Positions 7,124 through 14,631 of a stretch of DNA of 34,878 nucleotides are shown here, piece after piece; the stretch's first letter is position 1, and every line of letters begins with the position of its first letter. A model generated the notes under the pieces. The model did not search any database. It saw nothing but the letters and a program-made list of their open reading frames with translations, and was not told the origin of the DNA. The translations under genes were made by a program, and so were the position numbers. The DNA is from a virus. The DNA lies in the IMG/VR virus record IMGVR_UViG_3300035145_000221, positions 1-34,878 of that record; one strand, written 5' to 3'.

Positions 7124-7555
7124 TTAACCTGCAACTCTTTGCCAATTGTTCCAATCAATAATATTTTTGAGCATGAAACTCCTATTATTGATCTGTTTAA
7201 TAATATCTTCCAAGTAACTAAGCATTACATTGTAATACTTAATTTTGAGATCGATAGTCTGAATCCTTTCATCCGCTGCCATATGGCGTTGAATGGCATC
7301 TTTTTCTCTTACCTTATATGGGAAAGGTTCTTCTTCGTAAACTTCTGCAGATGCTTTGCCAGTATAGTAATTGTATCTGTCCAGTCTAACTTTAGATTCT
7401 TGTGCGACAGCTTTTTCTTTTAGAAGTCTTATCGAGTTGTAGATGTCGTAATACTTAGCATGTAACGACGGAATCTTTGCAGATTCATCGTGTATATTAA
7501 ATTTGTCAATCTGTGAGTCTTTCTCCCACATACTTTGTATAGTTTCTAAGTTCAT
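7124..7555 (-). CDS. uvsY: UvsY, recombination mediator protein
   Basis: A 143-residue, highly helical protein. It matches T4 UvsY (137 aa) in layout: an N-terminal MNLETIQSMWEKDSQIDKF, a central SKVRLDRYNYYTGKAS segment like the LDYYSG stretch of T4, and a C-terminal YYNVMLSYLEDIIKQINNRSF... helix for oligomerisation. UvsY loads UvsX recombinase onto gp32-covered single-stranded DNA. Its start overlaps the stop of the tail-tube-fold gene as TAATG, so it is translated with late structural genes. Recognition is by pattern and by position next to uvsW. Confidence 0.9.
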   Translation of the reverse strand: MNLETIQSMWEKDSQIDKFNIHDESAKIPSLHAKYYDIYNSIRLLKEKAVAQESKVRLDRYNYYTGKASAEVYEEEPFPYKVREKDAIQRHMAADERIQTIDLKIKYYNVMLSYLEDIIKQINNRSFMLKNIIDWNNWQRVAG

Positions 7556-8100
7556 TACAATAGGTTAAATTGAGTATCAAAGATCTCATACAGCAAATAC
7601 TTAAAAGTTACTGTTGCTGTAAAGTATGTATAATCGTTTTCTGAGGCAGTAAATTCAAGAGCACTCAGTGACACTGGGAACATGTCAGTAAATCTGACAT
7701 AGATTGTTGGGTTATAATTGCTGTTCAGGATAGCGAGCGTTCCGTCGCTAAACTGCTTCATGTTGTCAACATCACCTCTATCGTTCACAAAGTCTTTGAA
7801 CTGCTGCACAGACTTAGGATAACCAATACCGTAGATCCAATTGTGAATCTCCATATAGTTTTCCATATTCTCATCCACCAAGAATGATAGAGTGAGATCT
7901 TCATATTGAATGGTATCTCCTGGGATGGGAACCTCTTTCAGGTAGTTACCTACACCAATAGATCCCAGTTGAATGCCAGGAATTTTTGCACTACTGGAAA
8001 AGAAATCTACCTTTGGTGTCTTTGCTAGGTTAAACTTAAAACCAGTAGGAGACAGGTAGTTCCTATTTGAAATTTGTTTTGAGTAAAAGCTATTGGTCAT
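7555..8100 (-). CDS. Tail-tube-fold virion protein at the gp3 position
   Basis: A 181-residue protein. The pattern FKFNLAKTPKVDFF, KIPGI, PIPGDTIQYEDLTLSFLVDENMENYMEIHNWIYG and a C-terminal AT-TF-Y strand is typical of myovirus tail-tube-like folds (gp19/gp54 class). In T4-like cyanophages this slot between 23 and uvsY is annotated as gp3, the tail terminator/tail completion protein; T4 gp3 is 176 aa. I cannot tell from sequence alone whether it is a gp3 orthologue or a tube-initiator protein. The ATG overlaps the TGA of the 80-residue gene upstream, and it is coupled to uvsY downstream. Confidence 0.75.
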   Translation of the reverse strand: MTNSFYSKQISNRNYLSPTGFKFNLAKTPKVDFFSSSAKIPGIQLGSIGVGNYLKEVPIPGDTIQYEDLTLSFLVDENMENYMEIHNWIYGIGYPKSVQQFKDFVNDRGDVDNMKQFSDGTLAILNSNYNPTIYVRFTDMFPVSLSALEFTASENDYTYFTATVTFKYLLYEIFDTQFNLL

Positions 8101-8324
8101 GAATTCCTCTCATCTAACCCCAGTTCTCTAAGGTAGTCTCTCCACCATTGTGGATCTTTCTGTCTTTTCCAGTTTGGAACATCTAGACCTCTTTCAGAAT
8201 AATACTCCAAAAGAGCATCATCTATAGTCTGTGCGATTTCCATACTCCTCTTCCTCTGCATCAACATCCTCATATGGGTTTGCCACAAAGGGTCCTCGTG
8301 TTCGTAGAGGTTCTTTTCTGACAT
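8097..8324 (-). CDS. Small hypothetical protein, Trp-rich C-terminus
   Basis: I start it at the ATG at 8324 (MSEKNLYEHEDPLWQTHMRM..., 75 aa); an upstream in-frame start at 8339 would add 5 residues. It is a charged helical protein with a C-terminal WKRQKDPQWWRDYLRELGL segment. No family is recognised. Its 3' end overlaps the next gene as ATGA. Its first 107 bases overlap the end of the membrane-protein gene upstream in another frame, which is long for this phage. Both frames look like genuine protein. Confidence 0.75.
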   Translation of the reverse strand: MSEKNLYEHEDPLWQTHMRMLMQRKRSMEIAQTIDDALLEYYSERGLDVPNWKRQKDPQWWRDYLRELGLDERNS

Positions 8325-8427
8325 AATCCGATTCAGCATTGACAGCTTCTATCCAAACTGCGAGTTTCATCACAATAAAGATAATAATCAGTGGTGTAAA
8401 GCAACCAACTAGGATTACTGGATTCAT
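8218..8427 (-). CDS. Small single-pass membrane protein downstream of gene 23
   Basis: The frame is open from 8514, inside the gene 23 end, but the sensible start is the ATG at 8427. It gives 69 aa that begin at once with a transmembrane helix (NPVILVGCFTPLIIIFIVMKLAVW) and lie beyond the gene 23 terminator and a CTAAATA late motif. The rest is an acidic soluble tail (NPYEDVDAEEEEYG). A role in the envelope or lysis is possible but not shown. It overlaps the 75-aa gene by 107 bases. Confidence 0.68.
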   Translation of the reverse strand: MNPVILVGCFTPLIIIFIVMKLAVWIEAVNAESDYVRKEPLRTRGPFVANPYEDVDAEEEEYGNRTDYR

Positions 8428-8452
8428 TGTCCTAGGGACAGTGGTATAAACA

Positions 8453-8459
8453 TATTTAG
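8453..8459 (-). promoter_or_regulatory. Late-promoter-like motif CTAAATA
   Basis: On the minus strand, CTAAATA lies 25 bases before the ATG of the small membrane protein and just after the gene 23 terminator. It is the same motif seen before gene 18 and gene groups starting at 19435, 20958 and 32814. It would restart late transcription into the uvsY side. Confidence 0.6.
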
Positions 8460-8461
8460 AC

Positions 8462-8487
8462 AAAAAAAGAGACCCTTGCGGGTCTCT
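8462..8487 (-). terminator. Intrinsic terminator of gene 23
   Basis: On the minus strand, AGAGACCC and GGGTCTCT form a perfect 8-base stem with a GCAA loop (8487-8468), followed by a run of seven T residues. It lies 24 bases after the gene 23 stop. It is the clearest rho-independent terminator in the window and would isolate the very abundant capsid message from the genes downstream. Confidence 0.93.
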
Positions 8488-8510
8488 CTGAGAAATATGT
8501 GTCCTTTGGA

Positions 8511-9953
8511 TCACATGAGGTTTTGAACAACCGTTCTCTGGTAGTAGCGGTTGGTGTTGGGGAAGATACGACCCATGCCCTGGTTGGTGCCTTCTGCGAA
8601 GGGGTTGGCGATAAGACCATAGCGGGTCTTGAAGCCAATCTTGGGCTGGAAGCTGTTCTCGCCAACGGCACGAACCATTTGCAGAGGAACATAGGGGCAG
8701 TAGAAGAGACCAGCGTCATAGGGGCTGGTGCCCTTGTAACCGACAACATAGTACTGGTTAGCAGCACTGTTGGCAGAGAAGGGATCGATGTAGACTCTGT
8801 ACTTACCGTTGATAGTACCAGCGAAGGTATTACCAGTGTCGTCAACCTGCAGGTTAGCGTTAAGGGCGGGGGTGTAATCGAGTACACCAGCCATGGTCAG
8901 AGCGGAAGCAACATCAGCAGAAGTCAGGATGATGTTACCCTTCCCTCTACGAGTTCTTTGGGCGATGCGGTTTGCATCTCTCTCGATGTTGAACAGGAGA
9001 CCCTTGAACTTCTCAACAGACCAGCGACCGTTGGAGTCAACATCCAGGTTGAAGAAACCAGCGTTGGCAACATTGACCTGCGAACCAGCTTCAGCAACCT
9101 TATAGATGGTTCTGATGACTTCGCGGTTGATCTCAGCGAGGATCTCGCTGGAGAGGATGTTTGCCAGTTCGGCTTCAGCGTTCAGACCGTGGATTGCCTT
9201 AAGGTCTTGTGCCAGTTCCAAGGAGTACTCAGCTTTCAGAGCACGGGACTTGGCGGTAACGGTGACCTTCTCGATCGAGAATGCCATTTCGTTGAAATCG
9301 CCATTGGTGCCGTCGCCCAGGGCTTCGGAGTCACCAGTCGCCATACCTTGACCAGTGGTGTACTGGCTGTTGTTACCCAGAGCAGCGCCAGAAGCGTTGA
9401 GGATCTGGGGGTTGTCGCCCAGTTGGGTGCCAGTCGAACCGAAACCAACGGTGCCGCCAGCGCCAACCTGACCGCTGTAGTTACCTTGAGTCTCCTGACC
9501 CAGGGTGTTACCAGCAGAGAAGGCGGAATCGGGCTCGTTGAAGAATGCCTCGGTGCCAGACTGATCGGTGTAGCGGGAGCGCATTGCGAAGATCAGTCCA
9601 GTAGGACCGTTCATAGGCTGAACGCCAGCCAGCTCATAAGCGACCAGGTTAGGCATGGAGCGTCTGATCAGGGAGATCAGAACGGGATCGAAACCAGCAA
9701 CAGGACCAGTGTCAGTTGCGCTACCTGTGAAACCGTCGGAAGCGCCAACAGCGTTACCAGAGTTGGTAGGTGCCTCAGTCAGCATACCGCTGCCACTCTC
9801 GAAGGCAGCTTGCTCACGGAGGAAACGCTCTTGGTTCTCAAGGAGAACGGCGGTTACAGATCTACGGTGGGCGTCTTTGATGGCACCTGCGCCATCAGCG
9901 TCGAGCAGAGGAGCCCACTTCTCCATCAAGTGCTCAGAATTAAACATTGACAT
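8511..9953 (-). CDS. 23: gp23, major capsid protein precursor
   Basis: A 480-residue HK97-fold capsid protein of T4 gp23 type (T4: 521 aa). The N-terminus (1-60) is a helical scaffold-binding peptide ending at GMLTE/APTNS. LTE is a prohead-protease site (hydrophobic-x-E), so gp21 should cut after residue 60, as it cuts T4 gp23 after 65. The following FDPVLISLIRRSMPNLVAYELAGVQPM is the conserved T4-family capsid core. The C-terminus has the QPKIGFKTRYGLIANPFAEG motif and YYQRTVVQNLM end. AGAGGT precedes the ATG. Codon use is clearly optimised: few rare triplets, and the antisense frame stays open as a side effect. A strong terminator follows. Confidence 0.98.
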   Translation of the reverse strand: MSMFNSEHLMEKWAPLLDADGAGAIKDAHRRSVTAVLLENQERFLREQAAFESGSGMLTEAPTNSGNAVGASDGFTGSATDTGPVAGFDPVLISLIRRSMPNLVAYELAGVQPMNGPTGLIFAMRSRYTDQSGTEAFFNEPDSAFSAGNTLGQETQGNYSGQVGAGGTVGFGSTGTQLGDNPQILNASGAALGNNSQYTTGQGMATGDSEALGDGTNGDFNEMAFSIEKVTVTAKSRALKAEYSLELAQDLKAIHGLNAEAELANILSSEILAEINREVIRTIYKVAEAGSQVNVANAGFFNLDVDSNGRWSVEKFKGLLFNIERDANRIAQRTRRGKGNIILTSADVASALTMAGVLDYTPALNANLQVDDTGNTFAGTINGKYRVYIDPFSANSAANQYYVVGYKGTSPYDAGLFYCPYVPLQMVRAVGENSFQPKIGFKTRYGLIANPFAEGTNQGMGRIFPNTNRYYQRTVVQNLM

Positions 9954-9991
9954 TTTCTTTTAATACCTCTTAGGGAATTTAGTGTTTGGGA

Positions 9992-11059
9992 TTAATTAGC
10001 CTTACCAAGGGCTCTCAGGTACGATGCCATCGAGTTAGAAACATCGACGGTCTCATCGCTGACACCTTCGGAAAGGGTTTCAGCTTTATTAGAAGTTTGA
10101 GCTGCTTTGCCACTGGGGAAATAAGATTCTCTCAGTGTAACCAGCTTCTCACGGTATGCGTCTTCACCCTCAAACTCGACTCCCTCAGCGAGAGAATGTA
10201 ACTTTTCCTTTTGGGTTGTAGCAAGACCCTCGGCGATTTCATGGAAAATACCATCTGCTGTAGATTCGCCAAGACGCTTGTTCAGGGAAATGTTCTTCTC
10301 GATTTGTTCGTTAAGTCTGCCTTCCATTTCATCAAGTTTGGAGACCATGCTCTCCAGGACATCATATTTCTCATCAGGGATGTGTACATAATGATCTTCA
10401 AAAAGACTCTTCATGCCAGACAGGAAGCTTTGAGTCATTTCGGTCTTCAGACCATGCTCAACTTCCAGGGCATTTTCTTTAAGCCACTCGTCGGAGACAT
10501 ACTCAAGGTATGCATCGACTCGTTCTACGAGTTCGGTCTTAACACCTTCAAGATGCTCAGACAGAGTAGCCTCGTATTCTTTTGCCATCTCTTCTTGGAC
10601 TTCGTTTACCTTAGCGGTAACGGCAGCCTCGAAAATGGTCTTTGCTTTTTCTTGGAACTGTTCGGAGAGTTCTTCGCCGCCGAAGAGAGCAGCAAGATCC
10701 TCTTCAATGTTAAGGGTAGGTTCTTCGGTAGTCTCTTCGACTTCCTGCTCAGCAACAACTTCCTGAGTCTCTTCGACTTCAGGCTCGTCGCCTTGCTTAA
10801 GAACTTCTGTGCCAATTGACTGCATCGCATCCGCGGCTTTTGCGCCACGATTTACGATATCTTTTACGGTTTTAACAGCGGCAGGCTTCAGCTTGGCAGA
10901 ATCGTTATCAGGCTTGTAGTTCTCGGGGGTAGGACCACCCAGATCTTCTACTGCAGCCAGACCAGTTGCGGTAGGTTCCGACAACTTAGGCATCGATTCA
11001 GCAGCCTTCGCACCCCTGGTGACAGGATTTTCCATCTCTTGTAATTCCTTAGCGGACAT
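9992..11059 (-). CDS. 22: gp22, prohead core scaffolding protein
   Basis: A 355-residue, very acidic, Glu- and Lys-rich helical protein. Long coiled-coil segments run from about residue 115 to 290 (EVQEEMAKEYEATLSEHLEG and similar). It stands directly before gene 23 and after gene 21, which is the gp22 slot. T4 gp22 is 269 aa. The scaffold fills the prohead and is cut to peptides by gp21; L-x-E and similar sites occur along the chain (for example KLSEP). The longer N-terminus holds two copies of a GAKAA(D/E)(A/S)M motif, possibly duplicated core-binding or cleavage units. GGAG stands 9 bases before the ATG. Confidence 0.92.
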   Translation of the reverse strand: MSAKELQEMENPVTRGAKAAESMPKLSEPTATGLAAVEDLGGPTPENYKPDNDSAKLKPAAVKTVKDIVNRGAKAADAMQSIGTEVLKQGDEPEVEETQEVVAEQEVEETTEEPTLNIEEDLAALFGGEELSEQFQEKAKTIFEAAVTAKVNEVQEEMAKEYEATLSEHLEGVKTELVERVDAYLEYVSDEWLKENALEVEHGLKTEMTQSFLSGMKSLFEDHYVHIPDEKYDVLESMVSKLDEMEGRLNEQIEKNISLNKRLGESTADGIFHEIAEGLATTQKEKLHSLAEGVEFEGEDAYREKLVTLRESYFPSGKAAQTSNKAETLSEGVSDETVDVSNSMASYLRALGKAN

Positions 11060-11103
11060 CTGAACTTTCTCCGATTAAGTAGATCGTTGGTATAATCTAT
11101 ATT

Positions 11104-11111
11104 TATTTATA
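11104..11111 (-). promoter_or_regulatory. Late promoter TATAAATA before gene 22
   Basis: A perfect T4 late -10 octamer, TATAAATA, on the minus strand, 3 bases after the gene 21 stop and 44 bases before the gene 22 ATG. It would give extra transcripts of scaffold and capsid genes. Confidence 0.8.
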
Positions 11112-11113
11112 AA

Positions 11114-11764
11114 TTAGAGATTTGATAAGAACTGCTGGAACAGGTCCAACTTGCGCTCATCTAATCTTTTTGCGTCAACGAGAGTATTGACCTGCTTATA
11201 GGTCTTCTCAGCGAGACGCTCTCTCATAACTCCACCGTCCCATACCCAGTCTTTTCCTTCCATAATTCCCTGAACAAATGCGTCAGGTGCGGATGGATCA
11301 GCAACGATATCTGCGGCAGTTGCAAGCATAAAGTCATCGGAAACAATCTTTACGCCTTCGTTATTTACACTCAGTGAACCAAGACCACGGGAAGAAACAC
11401 CGAGCTTTACGCCCTCATCGATAAGATTTTGCGCGATCTTACCCATGGGGGTATTAAGGAGTTTTGCCTTACCGATAAAGTTAGAACCATTCTCTCTAAG
11501 AGAAGTGATCTTGTGAGAAACTCTATCGAGGTTTACGGTAGGACCTTCAGGGTGACCAAGTTCACCGAGAGCGCGACCAGATTGTACGAAGTTCTCATTG
11601 TATCTGTTGACTTCTCTTCGGAGAGTCTCCATAGGATACATGCGTCCATTGCGGTTTTTAATATCTCCCTGCAAGAAGATACCCTCAATGAACATGGACT
11701 TCTTACCGTCGCGTTGTTCGACGATAACTTCAACCTGTTCGATTTCTTCCGTAATTAGTTTCAT
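11114..11764 (-). CDS. 21: gp21, prohead maturation protease
   Basis: A 216-residue serine protease of the T4 prohead protease/herpes assemblin fold (T4 gp21: 212 aa). The catalytic His lies in RALGELGHPEGP (H71) and the nucleophile in GVSSRGLGS (Ser about 124). The N-terminal half is the beta core; the C-terminal helices (ERLAEKTYKQ... FQQFLSNL) bind the scaffold and are removed on activation. It cuts gp22, the 67-like protein and gp23 at hydrophobic-x-E sites before DNA packaging. AAGGA lies directly before the ATG. Confidence 0.95.
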   Translation of the reverse strand: MKLITEEIEQVEVIVEQRDGKKSMFIEGIFLQGDIKNRNGRMYPMETLRREVNRYNENFVQSGRALGELGHPEGPTVNLDRVSHKITSLRENGSNFIGKAKLLNTPMGKIAQNLIDEGVKLGVSSRGLGSLSVNNEGVKIVSDDFMLATAADIVADPSAPDAFVQGIMEGKDWVWDGGVMRERLAEKTYKQVNTLVDAKRLDERKLDLFQQFLSNL

Positions 11765-11769
11765 TTTCC

Positions 11770-12036
11770 TTAGTTAGTAAATCCGACTTTGGCAACTCTA
11801 AGTGCGCCCGTGGTGCAATAGATAAGATCAGAAGCTTTCTTCTCTACTAACTCCGATGTGTTATTGAGTAGAGTAACAGAACCAATTCCTGTATAGGAAG
11901 AATCCTGAACATATAAAACAGAACTACTGCCAGATGTATTTAAGACTCTGACCAATGTTGCTTTGTCTACAGTAGTGCTATTAGCAGCACCAACTGCAAG
12001 CGCAGCCTCATTTCCCAAAATTAAAAGGTTTGCCAT
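11770..12036 (-). CDS. Small conserved structural-looking protein between 67-like and 21
   Basis: An 88-residue protein rich in Ala, Ser, Thr and Val with alternating strands (VRVLNTSGSSSVLYVQDSS, GSVTLLNNTSELVEKKASDLIYC) and no charge clusters. This looks like a small beta-sandwich and would suit a minor capsid or decoration protein. That is inference from composition and from its place inside the head gene block. The start overlaps the stop of the 67-like gene as TAATG. No family is recognised. Confidence 0.78.
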   Translation of the reverse strand: MANLLILGNEAALAVGAANSTTVDKATLVRVLNTSGSSSVLYVQDSSYTGIGSVTLLNNTSELVEKKASDLIYCTTGALRVAKVGFTN

Positions 12037-12236
12037 TAGTCTTCATCTGTGGTAGGTTCTACTTCAGCTTCAACTTCGGTCTCAGTTTCAATCTGATTAC
12101 CAAAAAGACCAGCTGCAGCAGCAGGTCTCAGTGAATCAATTCGTGCAGCAGATTTGCTGAACAAAATGTCTTTAATTTGATCGCTAATATCAGATGCTGA
12201 CGCATCTGTAGCAATCATATTTACGAGCTCTTCCAT
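12036..12236 (-). CDS. gp67-like prohead core protein
   Basis: I use the ATG at 12236 (MEELVNMIATDASASDISDQIK..., 66 aa); a TTG at 12245 would add three residues. It has a helical N-terminus with DILFSKSAARID and a strongly acidic tail (ETETEVEAEVEPTTDED). T4 gp67 (80 aa) begins MEEL, shows the same helix-plus-acidic-tail plan and lies between genes 20 and 21, exactly this place. gp67 is a minor scaffold component cleaved by gp21. Small size limits certainty. Confidence 0.7.
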   Translation of the reverse strand: MEELVNMIATDASASDISDQIKDILFSKSAARIDSLRPAAAAGLFGNQIETETEVEAEVEPTTDED

Positions 12237-12258
12237 AATAACCAAGCACTGATAAGAT

Positions 12259-12266
12259 TATTTATA
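12259..12266 (-). promoter_or_regulatory. Late promoter TATAAATA before the 67-like gene
   Basis: A perfect TATAAATA on the minus strand overlaps the TAA stop of gene 20 and lies 22 bases before the 67-like ATG. It would drive 67-like, the 88-aa gene and gene 21. Confidence 0.8.
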
Positions 12267-13944
12267 TCTCTCCCTCGTTAGCACCTGGTTCTTTAGGCGC
12301 ATTTTGCGGATTAGGTGCTTGTCCTGGTGGCAATGCTGCGGGATCTTCGCCCTGCTGCATCATCATAGGATCCATTGCTGCACCTTGCTCCAGCTCTAGC
12401 ATTTGCTGGTTTGGATCGGGTAGAACACCAGTTTGAATTTCCGCTTCGATCTGCTGATCAATCTCAACAATTTCTTGATCTCTCTGGCGCAGAATCTGTC
12501 TCCGCACATACTCCGTAGAATAGTAACGACCAACATATGGTTCGATCATTCCGAGCAGTTGGAGACGACCCTCCATCAGTTCTTTATCTTTCAGTTCTGC
12601 AAAATGATTGTCATAGATAAAGTCAAACTGAATATGCTCTGACATGATCTCCCAATCTTCGGGAGTAACAATGTTCTTGAGCAGAAGTTGAGTCTTGAGG
12701 AGATCTAAGAACAGAGCACTAAATCTCTTGCGGAGACGACCAACGAACTTAGCAAACTTCAGTTCATCACGAGTAATTTCGCTAGAACGACCAAGATTAA
12801 ACCCATCACCAGAACCAGCGATTCTAGATTCAGGAACAGCAAGTGCTCTATAAAGTTTGCCTTGGAAGTATTCAATATCAGAGAGTTCACCAAGGTTTTG
12901 ACCACCAGGCAGGGTAGTGATTTCTGTTCCGCGACCACCTTCACGACGAGGTAACCAGAAGTCTTCCAACATGGACATGTACTTCTTATCGTCACGCATC
13001 TCACCAGTGTTAGAATCATACACCAGTTTATTGCGATAGCGAGACATTACATCGCGCAAGTATTGTTCTGCTTTAATCTTAGGCAGATTACCGACATCAA
13101 TGTAAAAAATTCTACGCTCAGGTGCGCGTGATAATCTATAGATGACCAGAGAATCCTCAATCATTCTAAGTTGATTGAGTGCCTTAATTGCCTTCTGCAG
13201 ATAGGAAAGAACGGTTCCTTTATTCCTATCTACTAAACCAGAAGTGCAGTATGCAATAGACTCTCTAGAGAACTTAACACCTTTCATTGCCTGACTAGTG
13301 CCAGGTTGTCCAATATTTACAGGATATTTGGGACTTGGTGTATACAGAAAATACTCTTCGATTTCTGGGAAATATACTTTGTCAGTCTCGTGGACATTTG
13401 CAGTATTGAAGATGTTACCCTTATCGTCTTTCTTTTTCTCTTTGCGTATATAACGCATTTTAACGGGATCAATATACCTCAGTTCCTGAATACCATCTGC
13501 GGGATTCTTAATGTCAATAACTTTGTTGTAGTATAATCTACCGTCTACATACCAGTTCTTAAAGATTTCGTGAGCTTTAGTGTCAAAGTCTAAAAGATCT
13601 TTGATGTGCTTAAACTCATCTCTGATAATATTTTTAATACCATCAGATGCTCTAAGATTCTCAAGGTCAATCTCTACAGGAGAATCGTTAGTATCTGATA
13701 CAATTGCCTCGTTTACAATATCTTCTACCGCATTGTCCACCTCTGGGTGGAGTGCCATCTCTCTATATTTTTTAATCGCCTGGTGCTCAGTCTTATAGAT
13801 CCCTTCTAGATCGAGAACCTGACTAGAAAACCCGCTAGAAACATAATAATCAACCCCGTCCTCTCCTGTTTGAGGGACGGGGGATACCACACCTTTCGGT
13901 GTATCATCATTATCTTCAATTGAGAAACCAAAAAGACGAGCCAT
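12262..13944 (-). CDS. 20: gp20, portal vertex protein
   Basis: A 560-residue portal protein (T4: 524 aa). It has the gp20 family stretches YKTEHQAIKKYREMALHPEVDNAVEDIVNEAI near the N-terminus, LRYIDPVKMRYIRK, FYIDVGNLPKIKAEQYLRD, the ALAVPESRI loop and the C-terminal IQFDFIYDNHFAELKDKE. Twelve copies form the ring at one capsid vertex through which gp17 packages DNA, and which later joins gp13/14. The C-terminal tail is longer than in T4 and rich in Pro, Gln and Met (about 515-560). Gene 20 is the usual marker gene for marine T4-like phages. Confidence 0.98.
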   Translation of the reverse strand: MARLFGFSIEDNDDTPKGVVSPVPQTGEDGVDYYVSSGFSSQVLDLEGIYKTEHQAIKKYREMALHPEVDNAVEDIVNEAIVSDTNDSPVEIDLENLRASDGIKNIIRDEFKHIKDLLDFDTKAHEIFKNWYVDGRLYYNKVIDIKNPADGIQELRYIDPVKMRYIRKEKKKDDKGNIFNTANVHETDKVYFPEIEEYFLYTPSPKYPVNIGQPGTSQAMKGVKFSRESIAYCTSGLVDRNKGTVLSYLQKAIKALNQLRMIEDSLVIYRLSRAPERRIFYIDVGNLPKIKAEQYLRDVMSRYRNKLVYDSNTGEMRDDKKYMSMLEDFWLPRREGGRGTEITTLPGGQNLGELSDIEYFQGKLYRALAVPESRIAGSGDGFNLGRSSEITRDELKFAKFVGRLRKRFSALFLDLLKTQLLLKNIVTPEDWEIMSEHIQFDFIYDNHFAELKDKELMEGRLQLLGMIEPYVGRYYSTEYVRRQILRQRDQEIVEIDQQIEAEIQTGVLPDPNQQMLELEQGAAMDPMMMQQGEDPAALPPGQAPNPQNAPKEPGANEGEI

Positions 13945-13972
13945 TATTATGGATGAGTACCTGATATGATAC

Positions 13973-13980
13973 TATTTATC
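13973..13980 (-). promoter_or_regulatory. Late promoter GATAAATA before gene 20
   Basis: On the minus strand, GATAAATA begins inside the TGA stop of gene 19 (13981-13979) and ends 28 bases before the gene 20 ATG. It differs from the T4 octamer at one position. Confidence 0.72.
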
Positions 13981-14599
13981 AGGATACCGCACCACCGTTT
14001 CCGTCAGCTTCCCACCACTGGACCTGCAGGGTTACAGTGAATTCCTCAACAGCATCGCTCTGATCGTAAGAAAGATCGATCTGAGAAACATTTGTTGGGA
14101 ATACGCTGTAGAACTTGTAAGTTCTCAGGATAGGAAGATTTTGGTCAGATGACTGCGAACCAGCAGCAACAGGTGCTCTGCCTAATTGATAGACATATGC
14201 ATCTCTGGTATAATCTTCTGGGTTAACATTACCAGCGTTGTCAGAGACTTTCGACATGCTGTTCATCCATCTCTCGAAGGAAGAACGGATAGCAAAGTCG
14301 GTGTCATTGATAACGGTAATGGTCCACTCGTCGAAGGTTCTATCGCCAGCAATTTTAAGTTGGCGACCTCTGAAAGGAACCGTGATGGGGGCAATGTTAG
14401 ATGCAGGAAGTGCAGCTGCCTTGACCAGGAATCTGGACTTAGCATCGATGTCACTTACATCAGAATCTACTACACCATCGGGGAACGCCAAGACCACCTC
14501 AAAGAGGTTAGGTCTTGCGATACCACCTGTCAGTCTGGACTTAAACTGATCAATAGTCCTGTCAGCTGTTCTTGGGGGATTTTGGTTGTTAATTGCCAT
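13979..14599 (-). CDS. 19: gp19, tail tube protein
   Basis: A 206-residue tail tube monomer (T4 gp19: 163 aa). It has the N-terminal arm (TIDQFKSRLTGGIARPNLFEVVLAFPD), the KAAALPASNIAPITVPFRGRQLKIAGDRTFDEWTITV core strands, FERWMNSMS and a final VQWWEADG strand, all characteristic of the tube fold. Hexameric rings stack to make the DNA channel inside the gp18 sheath. A slightly longer central part and C-terminus account for the size. GAGG precedes the ATG. It follows gene 18 by 32 bases, as usual. Confidence 0.95.
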   Translation of the reverse strand: MAINNQNPPRTADRTIDQFKSRLTGGIARPNLFEVVLAFPDGVVDSDVSDIDAKSRFLVKAAALPASNIAPITVPFRGRQLKIAGDRTFDEWTITVINDTDFAIRSSFERWMNSMSKVSDNAGNVNPEDYTRDAYVYQLGRAPVAAGSQSSDQNLPILRTYKFYSVFPTNVSQIDLSYDQSDAVEEFTVTLQVQWWEADGNGGAVS

Positions 14600-14631
14600 T
14601 GGTCTTTTTCCTCTATTTTATCTGGGTTAGA

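Noticed and set aside
7122-7154. Longer N-terminus for the exported HEXXH protein
   Set aside because: The extra 11 residues lie inside uvsY and would bury the signal peptide; the ATG at 7121 starts directly with MKK and the hydrophobic core.
8428-8514. Longer N-terminus for the membrane protein after gene 23
   Set aside because: It would run through the gene 23 terminator and the late promoter; the ATG at 8427 begins with the membrane helix.
8499-9950. 483-codon plus-strand open frame opposite gene 23
   Set aside because: It mirrors gp23 almost exactly. The strong codon preference of gp23 leaves the opposite frame free of stops. No plus-strand promoter or ribosome site precedes it and the product has no recognisable domain.
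9954-9991. Late promoter for gene 23 alone
   Set aside because: The only candidate on the minus strand is CTAAATT, which lacks the last base of the motif; gene 23 is more safely served by the TATAAATA before gene 22.
10211-10819. 202-codon plus-strand frame opposite gene 22
   Set aside because: A by-product of the Glu/Lys-rich gp22 codons (GAA/GAG/AAG read as Phe/Leu on the other strand); its Phe/Leu-rich product is typical of such shadows.
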